A DNA stretch of 64,000 bases from the NCBI GenBank assembly GCA_018857735.1, contig JABMCL010001675.1, forward strand, positions 537,001-601,000. The letters run 5' to 3'. This DNA is from Alviniconcha marisindica. Its lineage: Eukaryota; Mollusca; Gastropoda; Provannidae. The notes beneath the pieces are model-generated. The model searched no databases, was not told where the DNA came from, and saw only the letters and a program-made list of their open reading frames with translations. Below, piece after piece: positions 23,085-36,600 of this stretch. Every line of letters begins with the position of its first letter. Position 1 is the stretch's first letter. Made by a program: the position numbers and the translations under genes.

Positions 23085-23556
23085 GTTGGTAACTGGATTT
23101 TAACATCCTGTCAACCATACAAGGTCACCTCAGGATGATCAAACTCTGTCATAAGCAAACGCACGCTTCAAAACCTCTCATATATATATATAATATACCC
23201 TTTCTCAAGTCAGTCCACAAAACCAATCACTACACAAACATATAACATCAAACACACATTTTTGATGCATTATACCAGTGCCATATGGCAGCAAGCTGCA
23301 CATATCACCTATCATCTCCTAGCTGCTCAACATGAGCCATACAAAAAAAGCCTAACTCTTAACAGAAAATGTTCAAGAAGTTTCAGGAAAAAAGTATGAA
23401 CGGACCATCAGCAGAAGAATGACAAAACAGAGTGTGTAAGAGGACTCGGCAGAAAAACCAGAGGAGATAGGAAAGAAGAATCAAATGACAGCCCTGAGAT
23501 TCCAGCCAGGGGAGGGGAATCAGACATCCCCGGCCTCCCTTCAGGGGTAAATTATT
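23085..23556 (+). repeat. Dispersed repeat family B, copy 1 (~470 bp)
   Basis: Begins TAACTGGATTTTAACATCCT, continues AAGGTCACCTCAGGATGATC, CAGTGCCATATGGCAGCAAG and CTCCTAGCTGCTCAACATG, and ends GACATCCCCGGCCTCCC. A second copy with an insertion is at 60751-61615 and a 60-bp fragment at 55188-55250. No protein is evident. It is probably a non-autonomous transposable element. It lies in the presumed HGS 3' UTR. Confidence 0.75.
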
Positions 23557-24642
23557 GTGTGAATGCTAAAATCTGAGGATATTCTTCAAATATTTGACCC
23601 TTAAAGTGCAAAAGATTGCTGAATAAAATGGACATATATATATACAAAGACATGTTATATTGCACTTCAAAATGGGTTACTACACAAACACTGACAATAA
23701 AACCAGAAGCTTTTTTTAGTACACAAGACAAGGCATGAATAACTTATTAAGTGATTGATCTTCAAACAAATACACTTTCCTTGCCAATTTATCTGATAAC
23801 CATGTCAATACTTTCTTTTATTTGTATGACTGAAACACACATGTGTAAGGCTTGATGGAACATCACAAAACGGTGATATAAGCAGTCTGATGAAATAGGC
23901 TAAAGAAGTCCATTAGGGTCTGAAAGCTAGTGTTTTTTCTTTTGTTTTTTCACATTTTATTTTACCTTGAAATAAAATCTCAAGAAAAAAATAAAACAAA
24001 ACCTTACAAAACAAAGAGAGAACATGCACCAGAAAAAAGCTTGTGAGGAAATGGACACTGATCTGCTTGTAACACAGGGTTCGGACAGGACGTTTACTTA
24101 AAAATTCCCAAGCGTAAACACCATTTTTCCAGACTAAATTACTGCCCAGTTACACAATTTGAACACTTTTGCGATGTCAGACAAATTTCACTGACCCCTT
24201 TTTCCCCCTTCTGGAAGGCTTTGATTTGTAGGTTCCGGAGTGGTTTCAAGGTAAATAGACTGTGTATTTTCACCATTCACTGTTTGGCCTTGCAATTTTT
24301 TTTCCTTCTAAACTCTATTTTTTCCAAATTCCCCATCTGCATATTATCTGTTGTTAATATCTGTTCTGCATCATGCAAATTACAAACTTTCCAAGACCAT
24401 GGCCCAATATGCCAACTTTCCAGGCCCAGAAAAAGCCACCTCGGTTTTCCCAAAGTTTTAAAGACTGTACGAACCCCCATCACAAGCAGCTAAAGACAGT
24501 GGGAATAAATGCTTGACCTGTGATGCATGGAATACTAAATTTGAATGACGACAATCACAAAATGAAAGCTAAACAAGTAGCAGCTCGCATTTCTAGAAAG
24601 CACCCTCAGCTTCCACCCATCCAATCCTTCAGCAAGCACCCC

Positions 24643-27600
24643 TTAATCGAAAGAAATCAGCTGGGCATCCAGGATGGATTCCTGGGGCTGCTGCTGCTGT
24701 TGTTGCTGCTGCTGCTGCTGCGGTAGCTGCTGCTGAACTTGGGGCGGGGGCTGTTGGCCCTGGGTCTGCGGGGGCATCTGGTTGTTGCTGAGGTTGGAGG
24801 GGTATTGGTTGGGGGGCACAGCCCCCATGTACTGCTGCTGGCCCGGGGCTGACTGCTGGACGGGCTGCTGGCTGGGGTTGGTGTACATCCCCCCAGGCTG
24901 GGGCTGCTGCTGGGGAAGATTCTGCGCCATACCTGCTCACAGACAACGCCACTTTGGTAAGATCTCACGCACGCTAACTCTCAACAGAACTTTTCAAGCA
25001 AAACCCATCTGCATGACAGGATTACCTGCCTATGATGTAAACATACCTCTGATAGTTTCTCTCCCTTTTTTGTTGTTGTTGTTGAACAAACAGTAGTTTG
25101 AAGTTGTCAAAAAGAACGAATCTTACATTATACATACAAGAGCTCAGGTGAATGGTAAAAGATTTGCTGAATGGTAAAATGCAGTATAAAAAAAATGGCA
25201 AAAAGGAGCCATCATGCTTGTGAGCATTTAAAAAGCGAGAAGAAAATGGCTAACTTGCAGCAGCACATGGAGTGGGGAAAAATAAATAAATCCACTGATG
25301 AGAAAAAAGACAGACACAATGCTGACTCCCTGTCACAGCAACGTGACCAAGAACACTCAGCGGCCAGATGAGGAACATCAACCAACCAAGCTCCACACTC
25401 ACTCTGCATGTTAAAGGAGCTGTAGTCCATGGTGGGAGGCATGGAGTACGGCATAGAAGGCTGCCCCATACTGGGCAGGCCCTGGTCTGTGTAGCCCATG
25501 GAAGCTTGTGGGACACTGTAACCCGAGGTGGTCCCGGGGGCAGCCTGAAGCTGGTTTCCATCCATCTGTGGCTGGGTCAGCGGTAGGGCCTGGCCCTGGG
25601 GTTGGTAACCACTGGGAACGTTGGCCATCTGAGGGTTGAAGGATGTAACGGCACTGCTGACAGGGGGCGCCATCCCTGCTGGAGCCTGCAGAAAGAAGTA
25701 AGGTGTTGGGTGGTAGTGCTGCATTAGGTCGGGTGTTGAGATTGGTTAGTTTCGGGACATGGGGGAAGGAGGACAGAACTAACAAGAAAAATAAAATGCA
25801 CACAAAGAGTGGGTTGGTAGGTGCATGGAGGGTGTTTTAGGTCATGAGTTTGATGTAGTGTGCATTCTAGCAAGCGCTGTGTTTTGGGAGCAGGGGGTGG
25901 TGGAATTATGGGTAGGTAGTAACATAATGAGATTATGACCTTTTCTGTATATTGCCGTTTCTCATACAGCACATGCACATTAATTTTGTTGTTACTTGTA
26001 CATTGTTTGTTGTCATGTATGTGCTATTTTCTTGAACATGTTGACTGTGATATTTTTTCTTACTTGAATGTCGGAGAATGTTGTAAAGTGCAGTGAGTTT
26101 GTGTATATCAGAGAATTATAGCAACATACAAAAGTTGTGTATTATTTAAATTAAAATATAAATTAAAACCAAGTGACTATTCTGAGAGCTTGGCCATAAA
26201 GGATGTGTTGTTTTGCAACCCTTACCCTACAAAAAACAAACACAACTGGTCTTTAAACAATGCCTTTTCTTGTGTTCCATGGGTGTTTACTCACAGCTGC
26301 TCCATGGGTGTTTGCTCACAGCAAGTGCTATGCGACACCAAAACCACAGAGTTAAAACTTCTGATAGGTTACCTGTGAAAATGTTCCTGGGTTGACCCCG
26401 GGTGGCATATATATTCCCTGGGTCTGCGGCCCCTGTAGAGGTCCTGGTGGTCCCCCCGGCCCCTGTGGTGCCTCCATCCCCACCGACATCCCCTGCTGCT
26501 GTGGCATGGGCTGGGCGTAGCCACTCAGCTGGTGTACCGGGGACCCCTCTGTGGAATGCGGGCCAGGGGCATAGCCTTGGACCATGCTCTGGGGGCCTTG
26601 GGGGCCCATGGAAGGGGGCATGCCTTGAGGAGGGGGCATCATGCCAGGGCCACCAGCCATCATGCTCTGCGGGCCGCCCACCTGCTGGGGCTGGCCATAC
26701 ATCTAGGACCAAACCAAGAGCAAAACGCTGTCAGTATTGTAGCTGCAACATGGCATGTTCGAGCAAAAGATGGTCGTTTTCATTCCTACTCTGCTGTCGC
26801 AGTTCTCATATGTGTACAACTGCACACTGGATAACTACTGCTTTGTAACTGAGAAAATAAAACACGGGAGCAAATTCCCGTGGCACTACCCCCGCTGACC
26901 CCTTCTTACCTGCGGGTATCCATAGGCCTGCATTTGACGCATGTGCGTCAGTTGCTTCTGTTGCTCAAACCTCATGGCCATCTCTCTCTCTTGCTCCTGC
27001 AGTCGCTGCAGTGCCAGCTGTCGCTGCATCTCCAAGTATTCCTGCACATAACATAAAAACGTGCAATAAAGTACTAAAGTAACTCTATGGCCAGTTCTCA
27101 GGCTGAGTTTTATAATTTTGATTGCTATCAAGTTTGTCCAAATGTCTTTAACAAGCAACCTTCTTTAAATGTGAGCCGTTACATTCCTGAGTTAACCATC
27201 ATCTCATGTGTGATAGTTTACTTCTGACTCAAATTCAGTTTGTTGAGAATGACGAGTCTGTTTTTGGGGGTGTCATGATTAATTCTGCAGATGGAAGAAT
27301 AAAACGAAGGTTTATGATGAAGCAGATGGATAAAGGATCACTCTAGCCTACTGAACAATCACGACATATAACACATCACTGTCAAGTTTTTAAAGTGGAT
27401 TGTTTTACCACAAATTCTCATGGACACTTTTTATTAAAAGATTGCCAAATTTTCATGTGAAATTCAGCTGCACAAAATATGATCATAGTATCTTGTTCAA
27501 ATGATGACAGATCCAATATTGTAGGCCAGGACAACCAACTTGGTAGTGGATGTAAGCTGAAGCATTTTTGGCCTACTGCAGAGGCATCACTGTGGGGAAA

Positions 27601-30600
27601 AAAACAGTTGCTGTGAACACATCCATAAATTTGCTGACCTCACACATATCTGCCTCCAAGCAACCCATGCACCTTCGATCAAACAAGACCACGCATACTG
27701 GATGGTGACTCACTTTTTATGCACACTAGTATCTTTGAAAGACAACCCTCTGGACCAAAAGTGACTGAAGCTGATGCAGACCTATCATTGATTTACCACA
27801 CACTTACAAAAGGTTCTGCACTGAACTCTAAGCCCCGCTTTTTATCTCACGCGTGCTTTCAATCTGATCACCATATGGCACTGTGCTGACTGATGGAATG
27901 GACAATGATTTGAGTCTGATTTAGTATTCAAATGATTGTAATCTGCATCATCTGACAGCACCCGACATTTCTGAATGCGCATCATTACATATTTTGAAGG
28001 TTTTGCTTGGATTCAACCTGTCTTTTGCTCCACTGTACTTTGAGCTCGTAACAAAAAATGTGAAGACCATCCACTACAATCCCTCCTGGCGTCTGGTACA
28101 CTTACATGCTTCTTTTGTCGCATAACCTCCAACTTCTGCATCATCTGAATCTGGCGCTGCCTTTCCATCTCCTCCATCTCACGCCGCCGCTTTTCACGGT
28201 GCTCTTCACGCAGTGAGTCCAGAGCCTCACGGGCATCACGCAGCTGGGTCAGTTTGTCCTGAAGACCCTCGTAGTAGGCTGCCACAAGGTCAGAAGAAAA
28301 GTCACACGTCAATCATCAGTCACCACAATGTGATCAACACCTCTTTTTTTTTAAAATAACATCAAAATGCTCATCTTCTAATGTTTTAACTCTTGGGGTA
28401 CACCCATTTGTCCCTTTGTTCAAAAGGGCATAAAGTAAGTCTAGAGGCAGTCAGACATTTGTGTAACTGTCTTCATGACAAGTCCTCAGCACTGCAGTCA
28501 CTGCCAGTGCCTCCCACCTTGCACTAGTCTCCTAACACAGATGGCTTCATGCTGCACTCATTGTAACACAAGACTTTACTACTCCTGCTGATGGTTCATC
28601 ACCTTCAGATGCATAGTGCCAAAGTCCTGCAGTGGGGTACCACCAATGCAGAAAGTGAGGGACCCATTGCTGACTACCCTCAAATGAGCTTTGCTATTGA
28701 CCGGGCATTAATTAAATATAAGGGTCAATCAACTGAGCTGCTGAGGATGGTGAACAGCAACCGAGTAACTTAAGCTGGTAAGACAAAAACCACAACACTC
28801 TCAGATGCAAGCTATTGCTGATGCCTTTAACACCAATCAGGTATCTCCAGTATACTTACAACAAACAGGTAACAACAAACAACACACACACACACACACA
28901 CACAAAAGAACCTCACCACGACTGTCCTCCATCTCCTGCTGGTATTTCAACAGCTGCGGGTGCATGTTGCTGATGACTGTGAAGAGCGACTGCACTGACG
29001 AGTCGTTGGCGATGGGGCGCCCACGCTGAGAGTTGCTGCGCATGCGGTTGACAAAGATCTCCAGGCTGCTCTGCAGGGCTGCCAGAAACTGGGCTTTGTC
29101 CGACTCGGCCTGCTCCCCATTCTGCAGCGGCTGCTCACTGTTGGTTACTGGGGTATGCTATCAAACAAGACAGAGTAAAATAAAAAGGGGGGTTTCTATT
29201 AGCATTTTTTAATGATAATACAACAGAATCTCTGATGAGAGGCCACCCTCATCTGAGGAAAGGCCACCCTCACTAGAGGCAATCTCCTGAGGCTTTTCTC
29301 AAGGCTTACTCTTCATATGTTCATGGAAATCAGCTCATCACCAGAGACCACTCCTCCTTCCTTTAAGACCACCTCTGGATGGCTTTAGCTTAGGGTTGTC
29401 TTTCATCAGGGTTTTGACTGTTATCATAGACCAAAGGAGAGTTCCAGTGGAGGACAAATGCCACAGAAACATAGGTGCTTGATCTGTTGGCTCTGTTTGA
29501 ATAAAACTGATAACTGGCCAATCTATTAAAGCGCAAGGCAAAACTTTCCCAAAACACAGACATGCATACAAAATGTTTCACTTTGTGAGATCCCAACGGG
29601 AAGACCCCCTCCCCCCAAAAAAAACAAAAGGTTCCTGACCTCACTGATCTTTCCCATAGTGTTCTGTGGTGTGCTGGTCACAGAGGGGGCAGAGGGCATG
29701 GTGGTTGCTATCTTCGTGTCCTCTGATCTCTTCTGCCAATAGTTGCGATTCAAGTAACGAGCCAGCTCGGGATCCATGTCTGAGGTGTCAATGGCAGGGA
29801 TCACCTGAAAATGCAACCAAATTTCTCGACTTAGACCTAGTGGCACACTCATTAATTACAAGAAAAGGAAACAAGGTAAGAGTATCATCTGTATTATCAT
29901 GTACAATAATGCGAGTATACTTGCATGCAAGAAAATGGAAGTTGTTTAATTTTCATACCTTTTCCTATGAAGGCTGCAGCTTTCCACAAGTGTGTGTGTG
30001 TGTGTGTGTGTGTGCAAAGGCAGTCCATGTGTGGTTGGTAAGAGTGTGCGCGCGTGCGCATGTGTGTGTGTGTTTTACAGGCATACATAGTCATATACAC
30101 TACATAGTCATATACACTCCTACAGTTTGCACTTTACACTGTTCCTATAAGCTGTTTTGTACGCTGAAGCTACAACTGACCGTAGGTTGCGGAGTAGGCT
30201 CATTGTGGACAGTGGTCTGACCACTGCCGCCACCATAGACACCAAAATTCTTACGCAGACGCTCACGCTGAAAATTAATAAATAAATCAGTATGTATATT
30301 CATAAGAACATAGAAATGAATCCTGGGGTATTCTCTAATTTGAAAGCATTTTTTTAGGTTTTTGCATACTGTAAACATACACAGCGCAGTACTTACAGAT
30401 GAAATAAGTGTATGCTTTTTACTGTTACTTTAGAAAACTGCAGAAGTTTGTAAAGTGATGGATTACTGCAAATGTAAGAAGCCAAACAAAGGAGTCAAAG
30501 ACTCAAATGTGTATCTATCTGCCTTTTGTGTATACACATATATATATATTTGCTTTTTATCTAATTAATCCAATGCCAATAGTAGATCTACACTGCCATA

Positions 30601-33600
30601 AGTAACAAAGTCATGCTGACTTTTCTTTTTAAATTCCAAAAGAGAACACTTGGCCTTAATCAGCTGAAGAAAAAAAGAAAAAGTTTTTACCTTGCATCAA
30701 ACTCAAAGCTCAAGAAAATTAAAGACATTTAAAATATTATATATAGAAAAGAAACAACATATAAAAAACTAGTCTAATTCAAGTAATTGTCAGCAGTACA
30801 TCATAATGAGCAAATTAAGGTGCACCACTTTAATAAAAATAAAAATGAGCACTATTGCAAAATGAAAAAACATCAATAAAAAATTATTTTATTCAACAAT
30901 TGCAGTTCAGCTGCCATGTTGTTATTCTCTAGTTTTATATTTGAATGTGACCTGGTGAAATATTTAAAATATTTCCACACATGCTGATAGCAATAGCAAT
31001 GGAAAATGTTACAAGTTGCTAAAAAAAGAGTACCCAATCTTACTGAATGGATATTTTATTACAGTAAATAATTATCATCATGACCATTAATCAATATCAT
31101 CATCACGACCATTAATCAATGTGTTATGGCAAGGGGTGGGTGAAGTGGTATACTAAAGTAAAAGACTGAACAACTAATTAAAAGGAATTATGCACAGTCT
31201 TAAAGTGACAATACTTAAAGTGGGATACGTGTCTCATAATGATTAAGTATTAACCATGGCTGATAATGATTTTATTATTAATGACACTTATTTTCTTTCT
31301 GGCCATACTCATCTCATGTCTCACACTCCTATTTTGCTCACTCATGCATTACATCAAAGTCATAAGGTGCTCAGCCTTTTTCTTTGTCCCTGACTAAGGG
31401 TCATGTGATGACTCAGTCCAAAGCTGTCCTATAAATAGCACATGAAAATCAGTGTAGAGATGATGTTTTCAAGAAAGCACATGACAGAGGACTTATTTAC
31501 TGTTTTTCAAACAACAATACAACAGATTATTTGAGGTACTTTTCAGCATATGATCACAAGTACATTGGCTTTGCTTCTCAGATTTTATTTTAACCACCAA
31601 TGCAAAAAAACGTGTGTGTGTGTGCAAAATCTGGATATAATGTTGATACATGTATAAAACATTCAGAAAACAACAACCTGTGATTGACCGGCAGTGAAAT
31701 CAGAAATCACTGACTAACTGACTGGGTAAACAAATAACTCTAAAACTAAAAACACTGCAAGAAAATTAATACATCAATAAAAATTAAAAAATAAATTAAA
31801 AAATGAACAACAGTTAATACTGAGCTATAATGATTAACAAATGTAACTTGCTACCTCACTCTCTTTTCGCCAATACTGTAAATAAATGAAAGCTGTGTTA
31901 GTGTGAACAGGCAAAATGGTCCTGCAGCATTTAATAAACAGAAGGATAAAAAATATATATAAAAAATTTAAATGATCACTGCAGCTTTTACACAAACATT
32001 TGACACAGTTATCACATTAATTTACAATTTACCCCTTTATTATTATTATTTTCATAAACTGTATGGACTGCATATTAAATTACTAGTTAATCATTTACTC
32101 TGTGGTTTGCCATTCACCAATATTGACAGTTAAAATTAATAATGCATTAGAATTTAGACCAGAAGAAGACCAGATTAACAATTAATACGTTAACTAATAG
32201 CAATAGTACTAATACTCACTTCTTTATCCTTAGACTCTGCCTCTGAGCGAGACAGTGCAATCGCTAGCTGAAGCTCCTCTTCTTCAGCGATCTCTTGCTC
32301 TGTGCGTGCTGGTGGTGTCTGAGGACAACGCACGTGAAGAAATTAAAAACAATGACAACATTTATAAATTCTTCAGAACATTTACTAACAAATCTGATGC
32401 ATATTTTTGCGAGACACAATCCGTCGAAGTTTGTGCTGTTGTTGTTTTCTAGTTGCTGCCGTTGTTGGCAAATTAGTTTGACACACGACTGCATTCTATT
32501 TCAGTCGATGAACAAGCTTTTCCTTCGCATTGTGTACTCGCCATCTACTATCTAGAAGTACTGTGCCTCAGCAATTTAACATCAGTCACACAAAAGAAGT
32601 TGTCATCCATCTTACTACCATACCCGTGAAGCCATAGTTTGTAATTACGCAGATTCTTGAACTTTTTCAACTTCAACTTCTACCCCAAAAGTCCAACGCA
32701 CGACTATAACATACGGACGCCATCTTGGAAACAAATATCAAGGCACGCAACTCTATAACTATGTATTTCATCTACCAAAAGTCTTTTCCCTTTACTAACG
32801 TCCAAAGTTTTGATAGTGTTAAACACACATCATTAAAATGCCATTTTCATGTGGCTAGTATGGCAAAAGCACAAACAGTTTAATTCCACTTGATTTGTAT
32901 GAATTAAGAAGAAAATAAGAAGAAAGAAGAAACAAAAAAGAGAAAGAAAAAAGAAAGAAAAAGGGGGGGGGGGGGGGCATCAAAATGTTTCACTCACACA
33001 TGTGTACATGTATTGTTGAAAGAATAAAATTGCACATTCATTTTTATTTATAAACAAAATTAGTTTAATTATACACAACAGTACCATGCTGCTAACAAAC
33101 TAAAAAAGGAGGTGGAGTTGGGGTGCGGATGCAACAAAAGGTCCCATAACAAACTTAGGGCCAAACAAAAGTAACAGGTAAAACTGAAAAGATGCAAATA
33201 ATAAACAACACCACATAGACTTACTTTCCTTCCCTTTGTACGTTTGCCATTCTGGGCAATTTGTCAAATGAATGGAAAAGAAACCTTTAAAACAACTGCA
33301 CTTAAAATTTTTTTGAAAATGATAGTAACTTCAAACAATTTCACTAATTGAAAAAAAAAAACAGAAAAAAAAACATTCTTACAAAAAATATCTAAGTTGG
33401 AAGTTCCATTAACTAAAATTAACCATCTGGCATCTCTGACAGAAAAAGTTCAGACTGACAGAAAACAAAATCTGAAACCAACCATCACCAACAATTCCCT
33501 TCCCCACAACACACACACACACACACATACACACACACACACACACACACTGTTTGTAAAAGCAAATCTACAAAAGGTAATATACCTTTAGTTCTGATGG

Positions 33601-36600
33601 ATTTAGCAGTTGAACCAGGAAGTGCCTACCACTTTGTTAGTGTTTTATACACTCTACTCTCTTAGAGGTTTTGGTTTTGTGTTAAGTTTATTCCATGTCA
33701 CATGATAATCAAAAATCTAAATTTTATGGTACTAAGGGCTAGTTGATGAATGCAATTCAACCCACAAGACAAATTTTTGCTGAAATGGAAAATTCTGATT
33801 CTTATTCATCATGGTGACAGATTAAAACAATAAAAGCTAGTGGAACCTCTTGACTAATTGAAACATATCTTTTTAAATCTATTTTTAAAGAATAGTTTCA
33901 GGGAAGTGCAGATAGGCTGCACACTATCCTCTCATGGACAGCCTGTACTGAGCTTAAATCAATAACCATGTTTGTGTTTCTAAAATTCTGGAGCCCCCTC
34001 AACACAAAACACAGTATAATTATACTCAGTTTTGTCAATCTTGGCATAAGGGGACAAACAGCAGAACCTGAGATCTACAGTTTCTGAGCCTCCTCAACAT
34101 AAAACACAGTATAAATATACTAAATTTTTAACAATCTTGGCATAAGTGGAAAAATAGCAGAACCCCAGTAAAGACCACCGTCATCTTCTTGCACTGCTGC
34201 TTGGCGTGAAACACGCAAGCTTGATAAAAGACAACTGCACCAAAAATGTTTGTTTTGTCAGGTCCAACATAACACATGTTTCTATTTACTTCTTTTTTCT
34301 CTCTCCCTTCATCTGCTTGGAATCTTCTTCTTTTTCCCCTCTCTCTCTCTGTCTGTCTCTTCTTCTTTTTTTGGTATGCTTTGCATTGCACTGCATTTTC
34401 AAACTGTCTTTCTGCACTGAATTTCTGAATAAAACAAAATTCAGCATAAGGACCCCTATCTTAAGTGTGTGTCCAATGGTTTTGTAAGAGAGTTTCCACT
34501 GTCCTTGCATAAAATGAGTAGTAGTATAAAACAATAAAACACAGTCATATCACCATCTTTCTGAACTCATTAAAGCAACAATTTGTGGAGGCATCTAAAA
34601 TCAGCTATTAAAGCTAAAAGGACAACACAACCAAGGAAGCTCTCCTTTGTTGTTGTTGTTTTGTAATATCATGAACATGATTTGTTTTTATTTTTCAATA
34701 TCATAAGCATAATATCAATTGAAAGTAAAAAATCAAATAAGACACAAGTCAGCTTGTTACATAATATTGCAGCTAACAGGCATACACTCTGGAATGTCAT
34801 AGTATGTGTATCAAATATCAATAGTGGACATTTAATCAATGAAAAACACAAAAGTCATAACAGAAACAAGATTACCGTAAAAGAACTTACTTTCCGCGAC
34901 TTCAGCCGTTGACCATTCTGATCAATATCATCAAAAATATATAACCAAATAATACTGTTCAAATGTTTCATCATTTCACAGTGTGCACATTTGAAAATAC
35001 TTCTCCAATCTTCAAATCTTATTTCTTATCTGTCAATAAACTTTACAGGTAACATGATAATATAAATGGAATTGCAACTGCAAGAGCAGGAATGAAACAT
35101 CCCACACAACACACACAAAAATTAGATATTAAAAACAAATCCAGGTAATATATAATTATTTGAAGAAGAAAAGAAAAAGATTTTTTGTTTGTTTTGCATT
35201 GTGCTTTCAATCAGCCCGACTTATAGTAAATAGCAATGGACGGGAGAGAAAGACAAAAAGCAACAAAAAAACACAAAAACAATGTACAGCCAAACATGTG
35301 CCAGCCTAAACCCAAGTTTTGTTTTGCTGAGGATGGGAATGGCAAAAAGGGGAGTGGGACAAGGGTGGGGGAACTAGCTGCCCTCACTAAAACTATGGTT
35401 ATGTTACTTTTTTTACACTGACATTACATGTTCCATGATTATTATTTTTTTAAACTAGCACTCAGAAATATCTTTCTGATGCTTTATGACTTTAAAAAAA
35501 TGTCACAGGCAAATCTTCTATGCAGGTGCAACACAATACAGGAAGTTAAACAAAATGGCTGAAACATCACAGACTAGAAGGGGTCATCAAATATTCTATG
35601 ACTCAAACCACACGTTTTGGTCGATTGTTTTATATGCTGAAAGGGTGGTTCATCACATCTGTATGATCAAAAATGACCAATGACAAGTCAATCTTCAAAA
35701 CTTTGTAACTTCCTAGTGACCAAATCTTTAAACCCCTGGGTGTGGTCACTCAGAATGCACTGAAGACAACGATTTATCAAAATCAGGCTGAGTAAACAAA
35801 AAAATATCAAGCGTGCTTGCAAAGAAAGCACTGATTACATCATCCAGATGACTTGTGTTCAGACAGACATTACAGGAGATGCCCTGCATGAGGTATAAAA
35901 AGGAACTTTAGACACAGTGTGTGGATTTCTGCAATACTGTTGAAAAGCACCAAGGAAAGAAAGAAAAAAGTAACCTAGCTGACACCTCACTGCATTTTTT
36001 ATACCTATTTTCTTAAGGTGAATGAGCAGGGGTGTGGGCAATAAAGCACAAGTTTGCATCATTTTCAGTTCTGCTCTCTTAGTATACACTGCGTAACTAA
36101 TCCAGCTTTCATTTTAAGGCAAAAGGGCCAGTGTTCACATATATATATACCTCCATGCTAGGATGCCAAAGCAAAGGGCCACTGGTCTTCAAAGACCACT
36201 GGCTTTGCACCCTGCACGGGTGTGGTGTTAAACATGGAACAAAGAACAAACCTAAATACTGGAGCTTCAGCACTCCTACTGATCGCATGCTACCATAAAG
36301 AATGAACAATACAACCAGTGTTTACACTACTTTGGGTGGAAGAGGAGGCTGACAAAGCAGGTGTGGCTGTATCAGTGTAAGTACCAAGGACAAAAGACCA
36401 AACAAGAAAACAAAGGCCAAGAAACAAAGAGAAGCATTACAGCTCAACACACACCTGGTTCTGCTTGGACAGAGGGCTGGCCAGGTATTCAGCAGGCAGC
36501 TCGCTACCATCTTCCTTCTTGCCAGTTCTGAATTAATAAATTACCATATGATTATAAACTGATTATTGAAAATTTAATGAACACACACAAAAAGCACACA

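Larger units (their letters stand above)
22535..24642 (-). other. HGS 3' UTR (inferred)
   Basis: Downstream of the HGS stop. Sense-strand AATAAA signals (TTTATT on the plus strand) are at 23955-23960, 23817-23822 and 22553-22558. The last is followed on the minus strand by a GT-rich stretch, as expected of a cleavage region. A dispersed repeat copy (23085-23556) lies within. The true end is unknown. Confidence 0.4.

Noticed and set aside
24629..24968. Two alternative frames on the minus strand across HGS exon 19
   Set aside because: The frame ending in DAQLISFD is the HGS C terminus; the others are shadows of its repetitive Gln/Pro codons.
26402..26848. Plus-strand frame of 148 codons
   Set aside because: Antisense shadow of HGS exon 17 (Pro/Gly/Met-rich), with no resemblance of its own.
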